From Bimuria novae-zelandiae CBS 107.79 (Eukaryota > Ascomycota > Dothideomycetes > Pleosporales > Didymosphaeriaceae), in NCBI GenBank assembly GCA_010015655.1, contig ML976662.1, forward strand, positions 1,300,818 through 1,364,817: a DNA stretch of 64,000 nucleotides, read 5' to 3'. Shown here piece by piece: positions 10,426-22,324 of the stretch. The notes beneath the pieces are model-generated. The model ran no database searches and was not told the DNA's origin. It saw only the letters and a list, made by a program, of their open reading frames with translations. Every line of letters starts with the position of its first letter. Position 1 is the first letter of the stretch. The position numbers and the translations under genes were made by a program.

Positions 10426-13400
10426 CCGCCTCGTGTCAAACAGCAATGGCAATGCATGAGTCACCTGCGCATCGTGGCCGTCGCTGTCACATCACCATAC
10501 ATGTCGCTCTATCTTCGCTGACCTGCTGAAAATAGCGTCGAAGTCAAGACAGGCACTGTAAGGTGCTCAGGGCCGTGGAAAGTGCTCAGGGCCGTGGAAA
10601 GTGCTCAAGGCCGTGGAAAGTGCTCAGGGCCGTGGACATGGCCTTAGGCGGAGATTTTGATATTTCTGCGCTTTTAGCAGTTGTTAATGCTAATCGAGAA
10701 TTTGCAGACATGCCATACGTGTCGAACAAGGCCCTGGCGTTGGAGTTGGTTGTTCGACGCACAGATTTTTGAGATCTAAACACTCTGCATGTTAAACGAT
10801 ACCCCTCACGAGGCTGAAGTAATATGGTAGATAGAGGAAATGCTATATAGCGAAAGCAATCTATCGAGAAGTAATGCCCCTACCTGATGCTCAGTTGCGA
10901 GAAAGGGGCGTTAGGAGCGACCTGTGGCCATCAACATCTGGAGAGTGAGCCGTTCTACTGTGTAAACAGCGCGCTGCTGCTGTGTATATCGTAGGATCTG
11001 TTAGGTTGTTGGTGACGATGAGAGAAGCTCCAGCTGACGTGCGTAGATGATGCAGTACTCGACATGCCCTGGAGTATATGAGATAGATCTACTTATATAA
11101 ATCACGCCTTTCCTACCCGTTCTTTTACGTACGTTAGGATATCTTATTCCACTCGCACATGCACGTACGAGATTACCCATGGATGGGAATGACGAAAGCA
11201 CTTGTGTTGTTAACTATCTGGACAAACTAGCAAGGCAACCTCGTATCTCTTTTTAAAACCATCTGGCATTTCTCCACCTTTACCGGTAAGCTTACCTTAC
11301 TAGATATCTCATGCTGAGCTGTAGCCAAGCACCGATATACTATCCTACATGAAAGAAGGCTGCATTGCATGGTCGCACGGCGCCGCCTATTTTGGCCCCT
11401 GGACTTGATTGGGCGAATGTTTTGAAACGGAAATTGCCGGCATGCTTGTCTTCTTACTTGTGTAGTACAAAACTCATATCGGTCCTTTGTGATGCATTGC
11501 TGATGGTCGCAGGCTGAGAGATGGGTTAGGCCCTGATTACTCTGCGGCGTAGCATCTGCCAGATTGGCAGGTGGGCGAAGGGACAATAAAAGGCGCAGAT
11601 TCGGGCCGAAGTTGGGGATGAAGTGCTGAGTGCAAGACATTCGGGGCCCGTTGATGATGATTGCACCAGTGCAAGTCAGTCACCGACAGAGCGGACCCAA
11701 AGCGGAGCAGGAGCGTTTAAGGCTGCCAGATCTGGCGCTTGCGAACACGTTTCTACGCCCCCATCGAACATTCGACCGACTTCACGAGGAGAACCCCTTA
11801 TACCTACATGCAAGGTACGCGCCTTTGACAACGCAGGCGTAAGCGCTCGGCCTCGTGGTAGCACGAAGAAGGCGCCGAATGCTGCAGGAACACATTAGCA
11901 CACATACGTTCAGATAGAGTTGCAGCCACAAAGCGCGTAGGAAGGACTGTGCCTGGATGACGATCCGGGGCGCGGGATGGACGTGGTGTGGAAGCGCGTG
12001 TAGAGCTGGCGGCAACACTGTGTTCAGCATGCAGGTTTGGTGGGTCCGAGGATGGGCCGCTGGGCGCCTAAAAGATGGCAACATGTTTGGATGTACCTAT
12101 GTTGTCGCTAGACGAACACTGTGAGAGGCCGTTTAGGAGACCGGCGGTTGTGATGGGGTAGCTGCGGTGCAGTGTTTTGAAGGGTGAAGGGGACAATGTG
12201 GGCCGCGAGCTGGGCCGGATACCAACATGAGAGCGGACAGTGTAATGTAAGAACGTGTTGATAACGTGGCCTAGTGGATGCAGTGCTTTGCCAAATCGTC
12301 GGTGTCTCATAGACTTTCGAGGTGCTATGTCTCACTGCTGTGCTTGGAGTGTATTGGACACGAGACTGATCGCAGGACGGAGTTTCTTCAAACCCTTTCC
12401 CAGCCGCAACTTGCTCGCATTCCAAGTCTTCCAGCAATCATCACCAAGATCCAGAGGTACCTGTGGGAACTTTTCGGCAGAGAGCGCAAGTGGAGCGAAG
12501 GTTATCGCGATCCCGTCATCGCCGAAACTTGGGGTTCAGCTAAACCATGTTTGGATAGTGGGCGCTTACTGCGAGCACACCAGCCAACCAATGCACCTTC
12601 AACACCATGCAAGCCCCCGCTTTGCGTGTTCTGCGCGTTCCATCGACCCCAATCCATCTCGACTCTCGTCATCATTCGCTGTCTGCGTGTAGTCATGCGA
12701 ACGCGCACAAGCCTCAACGGGTCCATCGCCGCCGCCAATGGTATCCCCGTGCCGAAACCACAAACGAACTCTGGCCCTGATTCGACTGCCCAGCTATCAG
12801 CTGTCTTAGGTTCATAATGGAGTGCGCTCGTTGTTTTTTGGTTGCGGAAGAGCTGGCCTGTGAGGTACGCTCGGGTCACGTCTAACATGAGACTCGAATA
12901 CATCAAGACGAGTTCGGGGACTTTAGCATCTGCTGTGCGACTTCGCGTGGTCGAGAAAGACGTCGATCTCACCAACACTCGGCAAAGCGGGCTCGAATCC
13001 ATTCGCCGCCTCCCGCTTAGGGTAGCCCGCCTTTGACTAAATCACGTCGCCCCATGTCCATTGGCTTTCCGTTCCGCTCGCCACTCACAGCCACGAGCTG
13101 CAAGGTGCTCAAGATACTGATTTCCCATCGCGGTCAAGGCCCCAATGCAAGCAGGGTGCGCGATATTGTTCGTCCCTTTTCGTCAATAAGTCCTCTCGGC
13201 TCCCATGCCCAGTGGTCTCTGTCACATTTTCGACCCAATAGCGTGGGGACTTGTGCGACGTGAGCGGTAGAGCAAAAAATGCTGTTGGTTGCGCATACGC
13301 AAGGCAGCCCGGCCCCTGGCCTGCAAGCTCTCCACTCCCGCAAGGGACGTGATGATCGCTAGCGGCGCGGTTCCCGTCCGCTATCTAGTCCATCGACGCC

Positions 13401-13777
13401 CAAGCTCGGTCCTTTAGTACTGCACTTGATCCCTCGTCCTCAGTCCACCTACCTTAGCACTGTTGCGCAAGTTGCTGCTGGAACGAAAGAGCTGGGTCTC
13501 CGCTATTGCGTTCCTATCAAAGTCACACAAGGAACTTACTCGCCCGCAAATCATACACCAACTTCGGGAACGAATCCCACCGCTATCACAGACCACGATC
13601 AAGACTCATTCATATCCCATGTAGGGAACGAATTCATCCGTTCCCTAGTCACTGTCCGCCAATTACAGCGCTTTTGTCAGAGCACCTTTCGGCTCTGGAC
13701 CACACTTCTGCTGGCAGAGGTGTTTCATCAGCTGAGCTCCCCGTCACGCATCGACAGGCTTATACTAGGAGTTCGAG
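10426..13777. other. Long intergenic region without supported gene
   Basis: Outside the 19-bp repeat I find only short overlapping frames on both strands, for example around 12255-13002, none with a recognisable domain. A 44-codon frame starting at 10638 has ordinary-looking composition (DFDISALLAVVNANREFADM) but no recognisable relatives. The last part should include the promoter and leader of the ferric reductase gene. Confidence 0.45.
10563..10636. repeat. Tandem repeat, 19-bp unit, about 4 copies
   Basis: The unit GTGCTCAGGGCCGTGGAAA occurs four times head to tail, with one G/A change in copy 3 and a truncated copy 4. The 19-bp period is not a multiple of three, so it is unlikely to be coding. 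It lies 138 bp after the bHLH stop codon. Confidence 0.95.
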
Positions 13778-16273
13778 ATGCCAGCACTTCCGGATGCGTT
13801 GGTACAACGGGCGGGCGTAGCGTTGGAGCACTTCGAGACGGTGATATCACTAGCCGAGCGGGAGGTGGCGGGGTCGCTGTCAAGTCTTGTGCGCCGAATA
13901 AACATACCGACCAATTCAACAAGCCCGCCAGGATTGATAGAAGCCAACACACGGGATCCTTGGAACAAAAGCGGCAAATATGCGTTGGCCTACGTCTACT
14001 ACTGCATTCCGCTACTCGTCATTGCCGGACTCCTGCGATATTACCACTTGTTCAATGACAAGATCCGGACGGCACTTCACCAAGAAGAGGTACTGAAAAA
14101 TGCGAAGATCGCCTCCCCCGACTCCGACTACGAAATGTCAGTCTTGTATACTGACAAGTCAACCGTAAAGTTTTTTCCACGCGATGGCCCGCTTCCCACA
14201 CCTCCGAAGTCTCAGTCAAGTGTCTCGTCACTCGGCCCCATTAACAAAACCGTGGCACTATTTCGCTTCATCTTCTACAGGCCAATTCGAGAGATTCAGA
14301 TCCGCAAAGGATGGCGACCCTTGGTATTTCCGTCACTTGCAGTTTGTATCATCGTCCTCGGGGCCTTGGCGTTGGGCATCTGCTACACTTTCATCCCCCA
14401 GCCTCTATTCTGGAAGAGCATTGCTTTTGGATCGCCTCCCCTAGTCGTACGATCTGGCATGCTGGCGGTCGCGTTGATGCCCTGGATTGTCGCGCTGTCA
14501 ATGAAGGCGAATATCATCACCATGATCACGGGAATCGGCCACGAGCGACTAAACGTGCTGCATCGATGGGCCGCATACCTATGCTTGATTCTCAGCATCA
14601 TCCATACAGTACCTTTTTACGTTACACCAATCTGGGACAAGGGAGCTCGGCGAGTGTTTGAATCCTTCTTTGCACAAGAAGGCTTTTACGCCTACGGCAC
14701 TGGCATCGCAGCGCTTGTTCCCCTTTGCTTCCTATGCGTCCACTCCCTCGAGCCATTGCGCCATTGGATGTACGAACTATTTGTCTCGCTCCATGTACCC
14801 GTTGCCATTGTCTTTTTGGGAATGGTATTCTGGCACTGCCATAACTATCTAACATCATGGAACTACCTCTTCGCAACGCTCGGGATCTGGTTGCTCTCCT
14901 ACTTCATGCGACTGTTCTACCTCAACTGGGCAAACCCGTTCAAGATGGCATGGCTGATTGGAGATGAAGCAGCTGTCACCATCATGCCTGAGAATGCTAT
15001 CAAGATCACCATTCCAACCCAGATGAAATGGAGGCCTGGTCAGTATGTTTATCTCCGAATGCCCGGCATCTCCGTATTCGAGAACCACCCTTTTACCATC
15101 GCATCATTATGTGATGACGATTTCCCTTCTGAGTATGGCGAGGGCTACCGGGATATGGTTCTCGTCTTCCGCCCTTTTGGCGGCTTCACGAACAAGGTAC
15201 TCCGCAGTGCCCTCGAGCATGGCCCATGGCACACATACCGCGCCTTTATCGACGGGCCCTATGGCGGAATGCAACGACGCCTCGAGGCTTTTGACGACGT
15301 CGTTCTGATTGCAGGTGGCAGTGGCATCACGGCCATTGTCTCGCAACTACTCTCACTCATCAAAAAGATGCGCGATGGTAAAGCTGTCACGCGCAAAATC
15401 CATGTTATCTGGGCACTCAAACGCCCGGATACTTTAGACTGGTTCAAAGAAGAGCTACGGATCTGTCGCGAGTTCGCACCTCCGGAGGCAGTGGACTGTC
15501 AATTCTACATTACAACTGCAAAACGCAACGCGACCGGTACGCTCGTAAGCGCAAAGACACCCACCCGCCCTGTTTCACTCTATTTCCACGACAAAGTCAA
15601 CGATGCCTTCCAGAACATTGCCGACCACCGCGTCTCTGGCGTCTCATCAAAGCGTCACTCCGCCTTGATTCGCGATGAGGCGCAAGGCGACCTAGAGAAA
15701 GAAAAAGAACTCCGCGCTGAGAACGAGGATAACATCACTGCACTCCCGCAAGCGCGTCTCGTTCCTGTAAATCGTTCGGGATCCCATCTCAATGTTCCCA
15801 GCTACAATTTATCTAACCCGGACCTCATCGCCCCGGTCTCGCAGTCCAACGCCACGAGGAGACAAGACCGCAACCTCTCCCTTGACATTAGCACGGCGCT
15901 CACCGCAAACCCCGACGCCAGTGTGTACCAACACAACGTCACGTCGCCGAGTGCAACCCAACCCGTTCAAGGCTTCGACTTCGGGTTTCCGTCGACGCCC
16001 ACCGAGTTCCAAAAGAACTTGATGCGGTTCGCCTTCCTGCCCGCCGCTGTCAAGAAAAAGGACGGGTGGTCGACGGAATACGGACGCCCTGACCTCAAGT
16101 TCCTGCTGCGAGAAATGGGACGCGGCTTCGGACGGCGGACATGCGTATTCGTGTGCGGACCAGCAGGCATGCGGACGGCCGTCAGTGAGACAGTGGCGGA
16201 TATGCAAAGAAGTGTGTGGAGCGGCGATTCAAGAGACGAGATCTTCCTGCATGCAGAGAACTATGCGCTGTGA
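13778..16273 (+). CDS. Ferric reductase / NADPH-oxidase-like transmembrane reductase
   Basis: An intronless frame of 831 aa encodes a membrane flavocytochrome that should move electrons from NADPH through FAD and two hemes to an extracellular acceptor such as Fe(III) chelates. Hydrophobic segments start near residue 70 and run from about 180 to 400. The four heme-ligand histidines are visible as two pairs of exact spacing: His262/His276 and His339/His353. The FAD site HPFTIAS starts at His437, the NADPH loop GGSGIT at Gly513, and the C-terminal nucleotide-binding CGPAGM at Cys793. An unusual low-complexity insertion of roughly 150 residues (about 600-750) separates the two halves of the NADPH domain. 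The N-terminus lacks an obvious cleavable signal peptide. There are no EF-hands, so it fits the FRE group better than calcium-dependent NOX. Iron regulation is plausible, but no GATA-site cluster was checked. Confidence 0.93.
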   Translation: MPALPDALVQRAGVALEHFETVISLAEREVAGSLSSLVRRINIPTNSTSPPGLIEANTRDPWNKSGKYALAYVYYCIPLLVIAGLLRYYHLFNDKIRTALHQEEVLKNAKIASPDSDYEMSVLYTDKSTVKFFPRDGPLPTPPKSQSSVSSLGPINKTVALFRFIFYRPIREIQIRKGWRPLVFPSLAVCIIVLGALALGICYTFIPQPLFWKSIAFGSPPLVVRSGMLAVALMPWIVALSMKANIITMITGIGHERLNVLHRWAAYLCLILSIIHTVPFYVTPIWDKGARRVFESFFAQEGFYAYGTGIAALVPLCFLCVHSLEPLRHWMYELFVSLHVPVAIVFLGMVFWHCHNYLTSWNYLFATLGIWLLSYFMRLFYLNWANPFKMAWLIGDEAAVTIMPENAIKITIPTQMKWRPGQYVYLRMPGISVFENHPFTIASLCDDDFPSEYGEGYRDMVLVFRPFGGFTNKVLRSALEHGPWHTYRAFIDGPYGGMQRRLEAFDDVVLIAGGSGITAIVSQLLSLIKKMRDGKAVTRKIHVIWALKRPDTLDWFKEELRICREFAPPEAVDCQFYITTAKRNATGTLVSAKTPTRPVSLYFHDKVNDAFQNIADHRVSGVSSKRHSALIRDEAQGDLEKEKELRAENEDNITALPQARLVPVNRSGSHLNVPSYNLSNPDLIAPVSQSNATRRQDRNLSLDISTALTANPDASVYQHNVTSPSATQPVQGFDFGFPSTPTEFQKNLMRFAFLPAAVKKKDGWSTEYGRPDLKFLLREMGRGFGRRTCVFVCGPAGMRTAVSETVADMQRSVWSGDSRDEIFLHAENYAL

Positions 16274-16563
16274 TGCGACCCATGGACTTGGCTCTATTTC
16301 TTTACGATCTTTATGGAACTGTGCATAGCTGGATGGTTGGGATTGGATGTTTTATGTTTATACCCCCGTTTGCTTTTCCTTTGTAATACCAATGTGGTGT
16401 GAATAGCATCTACGATGGAGTGCGCGACAAAAGTCGTAGCGTCCAGTGTCAGAGAGACGCGGTCGTTGGACCGTGGAAATGATACCTTTTTATGAGCTCA
16501 CTCCGCTGGCTTCTGGCTCCGCGTGTATCTACATAAACCTCTCCGCACTCAGTCTACTAACAA
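16274..16563. other. Short convergent intergenic region
   Basis: This 290-bp stretch lies between the stop codons of the reductase (+) and the esterase (-) and presumably holds both 3' untranslated regions. Nothing else is seen. Confidence 0.5.
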
Positions 16564-18008
16564 TCAGTACCCTACCTCGTCATTCCAATACAAAGTCTCG
16601 TGCTGCACCTCCGGCCCCGTAGCCCCAAACTCCCACCCAAACTTAATCCTCAAGTACTGCATCACATGACTCGCCACCTTAATATGTCCCACATCCGTCG
16701 GATGCCACTGCGGCCCAATATCATTGTGCTGCAGGATCCCCGTGCTGTTAAAATAATGTACATACCCTTCCCTCACATACGTCTGGTACACCTGGTATAT
16801 CTCGTCGATGTACGCGCCCGATTGCCGGTACGAGCTCCCCGTGCGCGAGAACCCGTTCCACAGCGACATCAGCACGATCTGCGCGCGCGGGTACAGCTTA
16901 TGCACGGCGGGCACAAAGGCGAGGTAGCTCTGGAGATACTGCTCGCGGGTTGGCGGGGTCGCGGTATTGTTGTCGTTTGTGCCGATGTTGATGAGGACTA
17001 CGTCGGGGTCGGCGTGCGCGGAGAAATCCCAGCGTGGGGGAGAAGTGCCGTAGAGGGAGATGGCGCGCGGGGAGGTGTCAACTGTGCGGTAGAACTGGTA
17101 TTCCTGGCCGCGAGCATTGCCCCAGCACTCTGAATGCGGGTTAGCAAGAACGTTGAGGGGTGGGAGCGGGACGCACCGGCGTCGTGGAGGCAGATGCCTG
17201 GGTAGGCGGTTATGCTAAACTCGACATTGCCGAAGCCGGCACCGATGTTGTCTGTTCTTTGTCAGTGGAGTGAAGTGGTGAAGCGTGGTGTGGCCGTACA
17301 TCCAAAACCGGAGAGTGCTTCGTAGGTTGCAGAGTATCCTGCCATAAGGCTATCACCGATGAACTCAATTTTCCTTGAGTAGTCGGGTATTTTGATCAGT
17401 TTCTCGCCGGAGGAGATGTGTACAGCAGATATCTGTACACCGTATGCCCAGTTGGTGACGCGCAGCTCGAAAACGAGTGGCAATTGCGAGGCCAATGTTG
17501 CGTTGAGGCCTGGAGTCGAGGGACTAACAAATTGGTGGGCTGCACCGGCTGTGATGTTCGACATCTGCCAGTCAAGGCCGGATACTCGATAGGCGACAAG
17601 GACGCCGTCGCTGGTGAGGTTTCCGAAAGTGATGGCGAGGTTTTGGCCGGAGAAGCCAAACTTCAAGCCGGGTGCGCTGGGTCTCTGGTCAATGGGGCAT
17701 TCTTGACGGGTTGGAATTTTCGTGGCATTGCAGGTCGTCTTTCTAGCAACGCCATGCAATATCCAAGAGACCCTGGGGAAGGAACAGTGAAGTGTGACTT
17801 ACGCCCACCAGGAGATGTGCTTGTCATCCCATCTTCCCTTGTACGAGAGCTCGGTCGCATTTGGTCCGTATGTCTTCCAGCCCGTTGAATTCGTGGCTAT
17901 TTTAGCCACTTTGGTGTCTACGGAATGCGTCTCGCGCACGCGGCCGTTCTCAAGGATCGTGGCAGTGGAGAAGGCGACAAAGCCGCACAAAATAGCAAGC
18001 AGCTTCAT
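16564..18008 (-). CDS. Secreted SGNH hydrolase, CE2-like esterase
   Basis: I model four exons: 18008-17803, 17676-17300, 17251-17177 and 17129-16564 (1224 nt, 407 aa). The N-terminus MKLLAILCGFVAFSTA is a clear signal peptide, so the enzyme should be secreted. A beta-rich N-terminal module with the WW...APGLKFGFSG signature is followed by an SGNH hydrolase fold. The nucleophile is Ser178 in FIGDSLMAGY, the block III motif is INIGTND, and the Asp-x-x-His block (DVGH) ends at His368. This order matches carbohydrate esterase family 2, whose members deacetylate xylan or glucomannan; substrate is inferred. The first intron is 126 bp if the acceptor at 17677 is used; an acceptor 6 bp upstream also keeps the frame. 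Reading through instead would insert an unlikely Cys-rich peptide. Confidence 0.88.
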
Positions 18009-18935
18009 ATTGGCGCCAATCGAACGAGAACGATACTAACAACATACGAGGACTGACAGTCGCCATTTTAATTATGTGCGAAAGGCGGAAAACAATGACA
18101 GAGTGCCTCGTGAGACCCGGATCGTGGTGCAGTAGATCCGGGGAACCGCTACTAGTTTTCCTGCTGTTAATTAATCTAGCATTAGCTCTCGCATGATTCA
18201 AAATTTCTCCGCGAACAACACAAAGTCACAACTTCTGGTGTTATAGCAAGGAAACGTGCACCACGGCAGTGGCATTCCTTCACGGCAGAGTGTATCAGCG
18301 GCTCCACGGAGGATAAGGCGCGACTAACACCTTCTACATTCGGACTCAGCCCCTCACGCAACCCCCCTCCGACAAGTGCGAGCTGGAGGGGTAATTGATG
18401 AGAAGGATATGTCCCCTGGCCCGACCGGTGGGTGTGTTGGAGATGGGCAGCCGGAGGAGCACGTCCGCGCCTGGATTGGGCGTTATTGCTGGACGGGAGG
18501 GTGCAGTGGTGGTGAGCTATAGCGCGACTTGTATAGCGCGTCCAGCAGGTACGCGATGGTGCAGTGCCCATCACTCAGTGCTTTTAACGGAAACTCCGCT
18601 GCTTTCGAGAGAAATGGAGACTTCTGAAGGCACATGCACGCGGACCTTTGGGGAAGCAAAGATGCAGCCACAATGGCACGTTAAGGGTGAATTGGGGGAG
18701 GAGGCGTTCGTTGCTTGTTCCCGCACTGTCGTCTGAGCTTGGCCGGCGCATCCGTCCCAGACATCTGCTGGCCTTTGTGCGACATATAGGTGTCCGCACC
18801 TCCCAATCGGTGGCCCATCGTCGCATCTCAGCGTGCTGTTGGGTCCACGGCGCGCCCTTCTCGTCTTGCATCGGGTGACATGCATGGTGTTGCCCTGTGA
18901 TCTGACAAGAATGGTGTTATAGGAAGAGTGTGTAA
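18009..18935. other. Divergent intergenic region
   Basis: This 0.9-kb stretch lies between the esterase (-) and the CNL1-like gene (+). The short frames show no domain, signal or splice logic. It presumably holds two promoters. Confidence 0.4.
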
Positions 18936-19422
18936 ATGTCCTCCTCCATCCCCGACAACCAACTGGGCCTCTCGCAGAGCGAAGTGCAGCTCCTCCGCCA
19001 GCACCAGCAGATTGCCCTCTCGCAGCAGGGCAGCTCCTCCTCGCGCGCCGCGTCGCATGCTTCGAGCCAGGGCCGTCTCCTCCTGGATCCCACAAGCCTG
19101 CAGGCGCTCAGCGCCCACTTTGACCGTCTGATGTACTCGATCCAGCAGCGCTGGCAGTATGTACGAACATTCATTCACCCCCAACCCAATTGGCAGTATG
19201 CTGACAGATGCACAGCTCACCCAACAGACGCAGACGGCCACGCAAACACAGTCCAACCGTGCGGGCAACGCCATCCAAAATGCCGACGCCGAAATTGCGC
19301 GCTTCCGGGCAATCCTGCGCGAAATCGACGAGCTGCAGGTCGAGTTCGACAAGGTGCGGCGCATCGGCGAGATAGTCAAGGGCTTCAAGGCCCGCGTCCA
19401 GCACCTCGAGCGCCGCATATAA
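18936..19422 (+). CDS. BLOC-1 subunit CNL1-like protein
   Basis: Two exons (18936-19160 and 19216-19422, 55-bp intron) encode 143 aa. The sequence opens with MSSSIPDNQLGLSQSEVQLL and a Gln/Ser-rich stretch, then LLLDPTSLQALSAHFDRLM. After the splice comes a helical, coiled-coil-prone C-terminus (RAGNAIQNADAEIARF, then IDELQVEFDKVRRIGEIVKG). This arrangement and length fit fungal CNL1, a subunit of the BLOC-1 complex acting in endosomal maturation. The splice was set because the donor at 19161 and acceptor at 19215 both keep phase 0. Downstream sequence stays open in another frame to 20096, but this is not part of the protein. Confidence 0.82.
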
Positions 19423-20627
19423 CGCATCCCGGCAATTCCGCGCACCGCGCACCGCGACACAAATCACACTCCTTTGCATTCACGAATGACGACAAATCAG
19501 ACAACCTCGTCCTCGCGGACACCATCGATATCCATCAATTGTACAAGACTTCGGCCTCGCGGCACACACACAACATCTTAGCGGAAAGAGGGGTAGAAAC
19601 TGGGCGGCCTCACGGCCACGGGCGTTATGATTCATTTTCCCTTCGAGATTGGGCAGGCAAGGTACTACCTTGTGTACTCTTTCCTCCGTTCTGTTTCTTC
19701 CGTCTTGTTATTGCACTAATCTCCTTTTTTCTATTGTATGTTGACTTTGGTGGGCCTTGCCTTGCGTTTTCTGGCATCTTGGTGATACAGATGTTCTTTT
19801 TTGCGATTCCCGCATGGTGGTTTTTGGAACGCGCCCCTGCTTTTGCCTCGAGAGGGCTTGTGCATCCGACATCGCACAGTGTGTACGCCAGTTCCCTTGA
19901 CGAGCTTGTGCTTAATCTTACTCTTCCGGGGGTCGGATGTACGGATCAATCTCATATTTTCTCGCTCGCTTTCGCGGCCATCGAGATTGCAAATCCAAAT
20001 AAAGTTTCTGTGCACAAGTCTACACCGCGGCCTCGTCACACAGTGCTCATGCAACCTGATTCCGCACGCGATTGCGCAATACGCCTTTACGTGTAGAGGA
20101 GCTCCGAATCGCTGCCCTATTTGACAGCAGAAGCAGATGGCGTCTGCGCGTCAGCTCTTGGGCGCGCAGAGGGGTCGCACAGCATCAAGCTGTGATCGGT
20201 GGCAGCGCGGGGAAGGTGCGTAGTCATGATTCCGCTACAACATGGCAACGACTGATGCGCGCATCATAACTCACTTCTTGCTGGCCACGATGCCTAATAT
20301 AGTCTCAATTTCGAGAAGACACACTCGCATATCAACCCGAAGGGAGTCCGGGTCGCCTCAATGGGCATATTGAAACTTCACTTTCCAGACCAAAATTCAT
20401 CTGCGTGTCAGACGTCGGGAAGGCCTCAGATTCTAGACTGCTGCCAGGCCCTGAGCTGACACTCCGCTGGCCCTTTATCACGGTATGTTTAATGTCAACC
20501 GTCGATACTAGACCGATTGTTTCGAAACAAAAACTCGAATGGTATGTTGTCACGGAGTATCTATAGCGACGGTTACTGGCGAGAAACTCAAAAGTCCACC
20601 ACAAAACCAGACCGTTCGGATAACTCT
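19423..20627. other. Intergenic region between convergent genes
   Basis: This stretch of about 1.2 kb holds the 3' ends of the CNL1-like gene (+) and the subtilase gene (-). Open frames such as 19801-20124 have no recognisable content. No RNA gene was recognised. Confidence 0.4.
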
Positions 20628-22173
20628 CTAAGCCACACCATTACCGTTATTAAGGAAGCAGTTGGGACTTCCTCTCAGGTCGCCCCTGACGCGAGTGGTA
20701 CATAGTGCTTTCATCTTCGTGACCAACTCCGCAGGCGTCTTGAAGTTGAGAGTACTCTGGAGATACATCGCCACACCAGCCACAAAAGGAGCAGACGCCG
20801 AAGTGCCGTCGCCGTAAACCGTCCCGCTATCATCGAATGCCCCAGCACCTCGGATGGACACACCAGGTGCGAAGAAGTCGATACCCGCCCCATAATTCGT
20901 GAACCAAGCAGTCTTGAAAGTTTGATCAGAGGCTGCTACCGTGAGTGCGTTGGGCACGTTGGCTGGAGAGACCTGGGACACGGGAACCGCGTCGTTCATA
21001 GCGGCGATTGTTGTCAGTATCCCCTTTGAGTAAGCGGCATTAATGGCGCCCAAGTATGCCGGGTCGACTCCAGACCCTGGTCCTCCGTCTCCTCCGAGAG
21101 ACATGTTGATCACGGCCTTGTTGGCGCGTCCTTTGGAGACGATGTCGTTGACGGCCCAGTTGTATCCGTCGAGAATAACTGACTGAGGCGATGCTTGTGC
21201 TTCGTCAAACACCTTAACACTGACAAGATTGATCTGTGAACTGGTTAGCATTTGCGCTCGCTGTCCTTGATCCACTCTAAACAAGCACCCAAAGCCGTGA
21301 CGAAGGTGGTCTTTTAGGAGATTCAAATCTGTGACCGGCTTTCGAGGGGCTTGCAAAGTTCTGGAATCGGCGCATGGTTGACCACTCGAGATGTGCGTTT
21401 ACGTGTATGTCAAAAGTGGGGGTCTTACTTTCTTAGCAACACCAGCGAATTTTCCGCCTATTATCCCGGCCGCAAAACTACCGTGGTTGCTGTTTGCAGT
21501 GTTGTTCTTACTCACTGCATTGTAGCCAAATACTGCTCGTCCTTCAAACTCGCTATGTGTGGTTCTGATGGAGTCGTCCACTACGTACGCGTACGTTCCC
21601 TGCCCGGCAATCGGATCGTAGACATAGTCGGTAGAAGTTTTGGTCCTGTGAGAGATCGCCGCAAGGCCCCATTCTGCATTGGCTTGCGTGACCAAGTCCC
21701 TTTTGTGGGACGCAACTAGGAACGATGCTTCTCGCTCATTGAGAAGCTTAGGTGCTGGAATCAGGGTATCCGCTTCCACGGAAGCCACCTAAAACTTGTG
21801 GTTAGCTACTTGTCGAGTGTGCCCACGTGTGGTTATACTCAAGCAATGAAGGACTAACTTCAGGGCTAGCTTTGATCTCTACAATAGTCGCATCATCGAA
21901 CTCTCCAGCGTATGCTTTCCAGCCCCCAATAGCATAAGTCTTCTCAATTCCAATAGTGTCGCGCTTGGTTATACTCCGGGCGTGTAGGTCGGATACCCAT
22001 GTCATATGAGACTTGGTGGAAGGAGCGTCAAGATTCGGTTTGAGGGTGATGATGTACTTGCCCTCAAGTGCGTTGTCGTGCTTGGCTACTGATGGCAGTG
22101 CAGGCGTAGGTACGGCATGAACAGACGGCAGCAAAACCCTTGCTAGAAGCAAAAGTCTTGGGAAGTTGGCCAT
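20628..22173 (-). CDS. Secreted subtilisin-like serine protease (S8) with I9 propeptide
   Basis: Three exons (22173-21859, 21788-21429, 21233-20628; introns 70 and 195 bp) encode 426 aa. An N-terminal signal peptide (MANFPRLLLLARVLLPSVHA) is followed by an inhibitor-I9-type propeptide (YIITLKPN...) and a proteinase-K-like catalytic domain. The triad is present: Asp176 in YVVDDS, His207 in NSNHGSFAAG and Ser370 in GDGTSASAP, with the oxyanion Asn305 in AAMNDA. Several flanking residues are unusual: DDS for the common DTG, HGSFAAG for HGTHVAG, AMN for AGN, and SASAPF for SMASPH. The second intron is long for this locus. The enzyme should act outside the cell on proteins. Its promoter has a TATA box about 70 bp upstream. 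Confidence 0.9.
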
Positions 22174-22242
22174 ACTAACAACTTATGACAGGACTGGTCG
22201 GTTTGAACGATGGACATTTGGTCCGTATGGAAGTCAGTGTCT

Positions 22243-22251
22243 GGCTTTATA
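22243..22251 (-). promoter_or_regulatory. TATA box of the subtilase gene
   Basis: The minus strand reads TATAAAGCC, about 70 bp before the ATG at 22173. The spacing is plausible for a fungal promoter. Confidence 0.5.
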
Positions 22252-22324
22252 TTTCCTCGTTTTCTTCTTCTCGATACGCGGAGGTCTGAATGCTTTTCAT
22301 GCAGAAAATATTGAAAGGATCATA

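Noticed and set aside
12255..13002. Overlapping frames of 145-179 codons on both strands
   Set aside because: Composition and lack of motifs suggest chance frames in GC-rich DNA; no splice model improved them.
18936..20096. 386-codon plus-strand frame starting at the CNL1-like ATG
   Set aside because: It ignores the 55-bp intron; after residue 75 the sequence is intron and out-of-frame exon, while the spliced form gives the family C-terminus.
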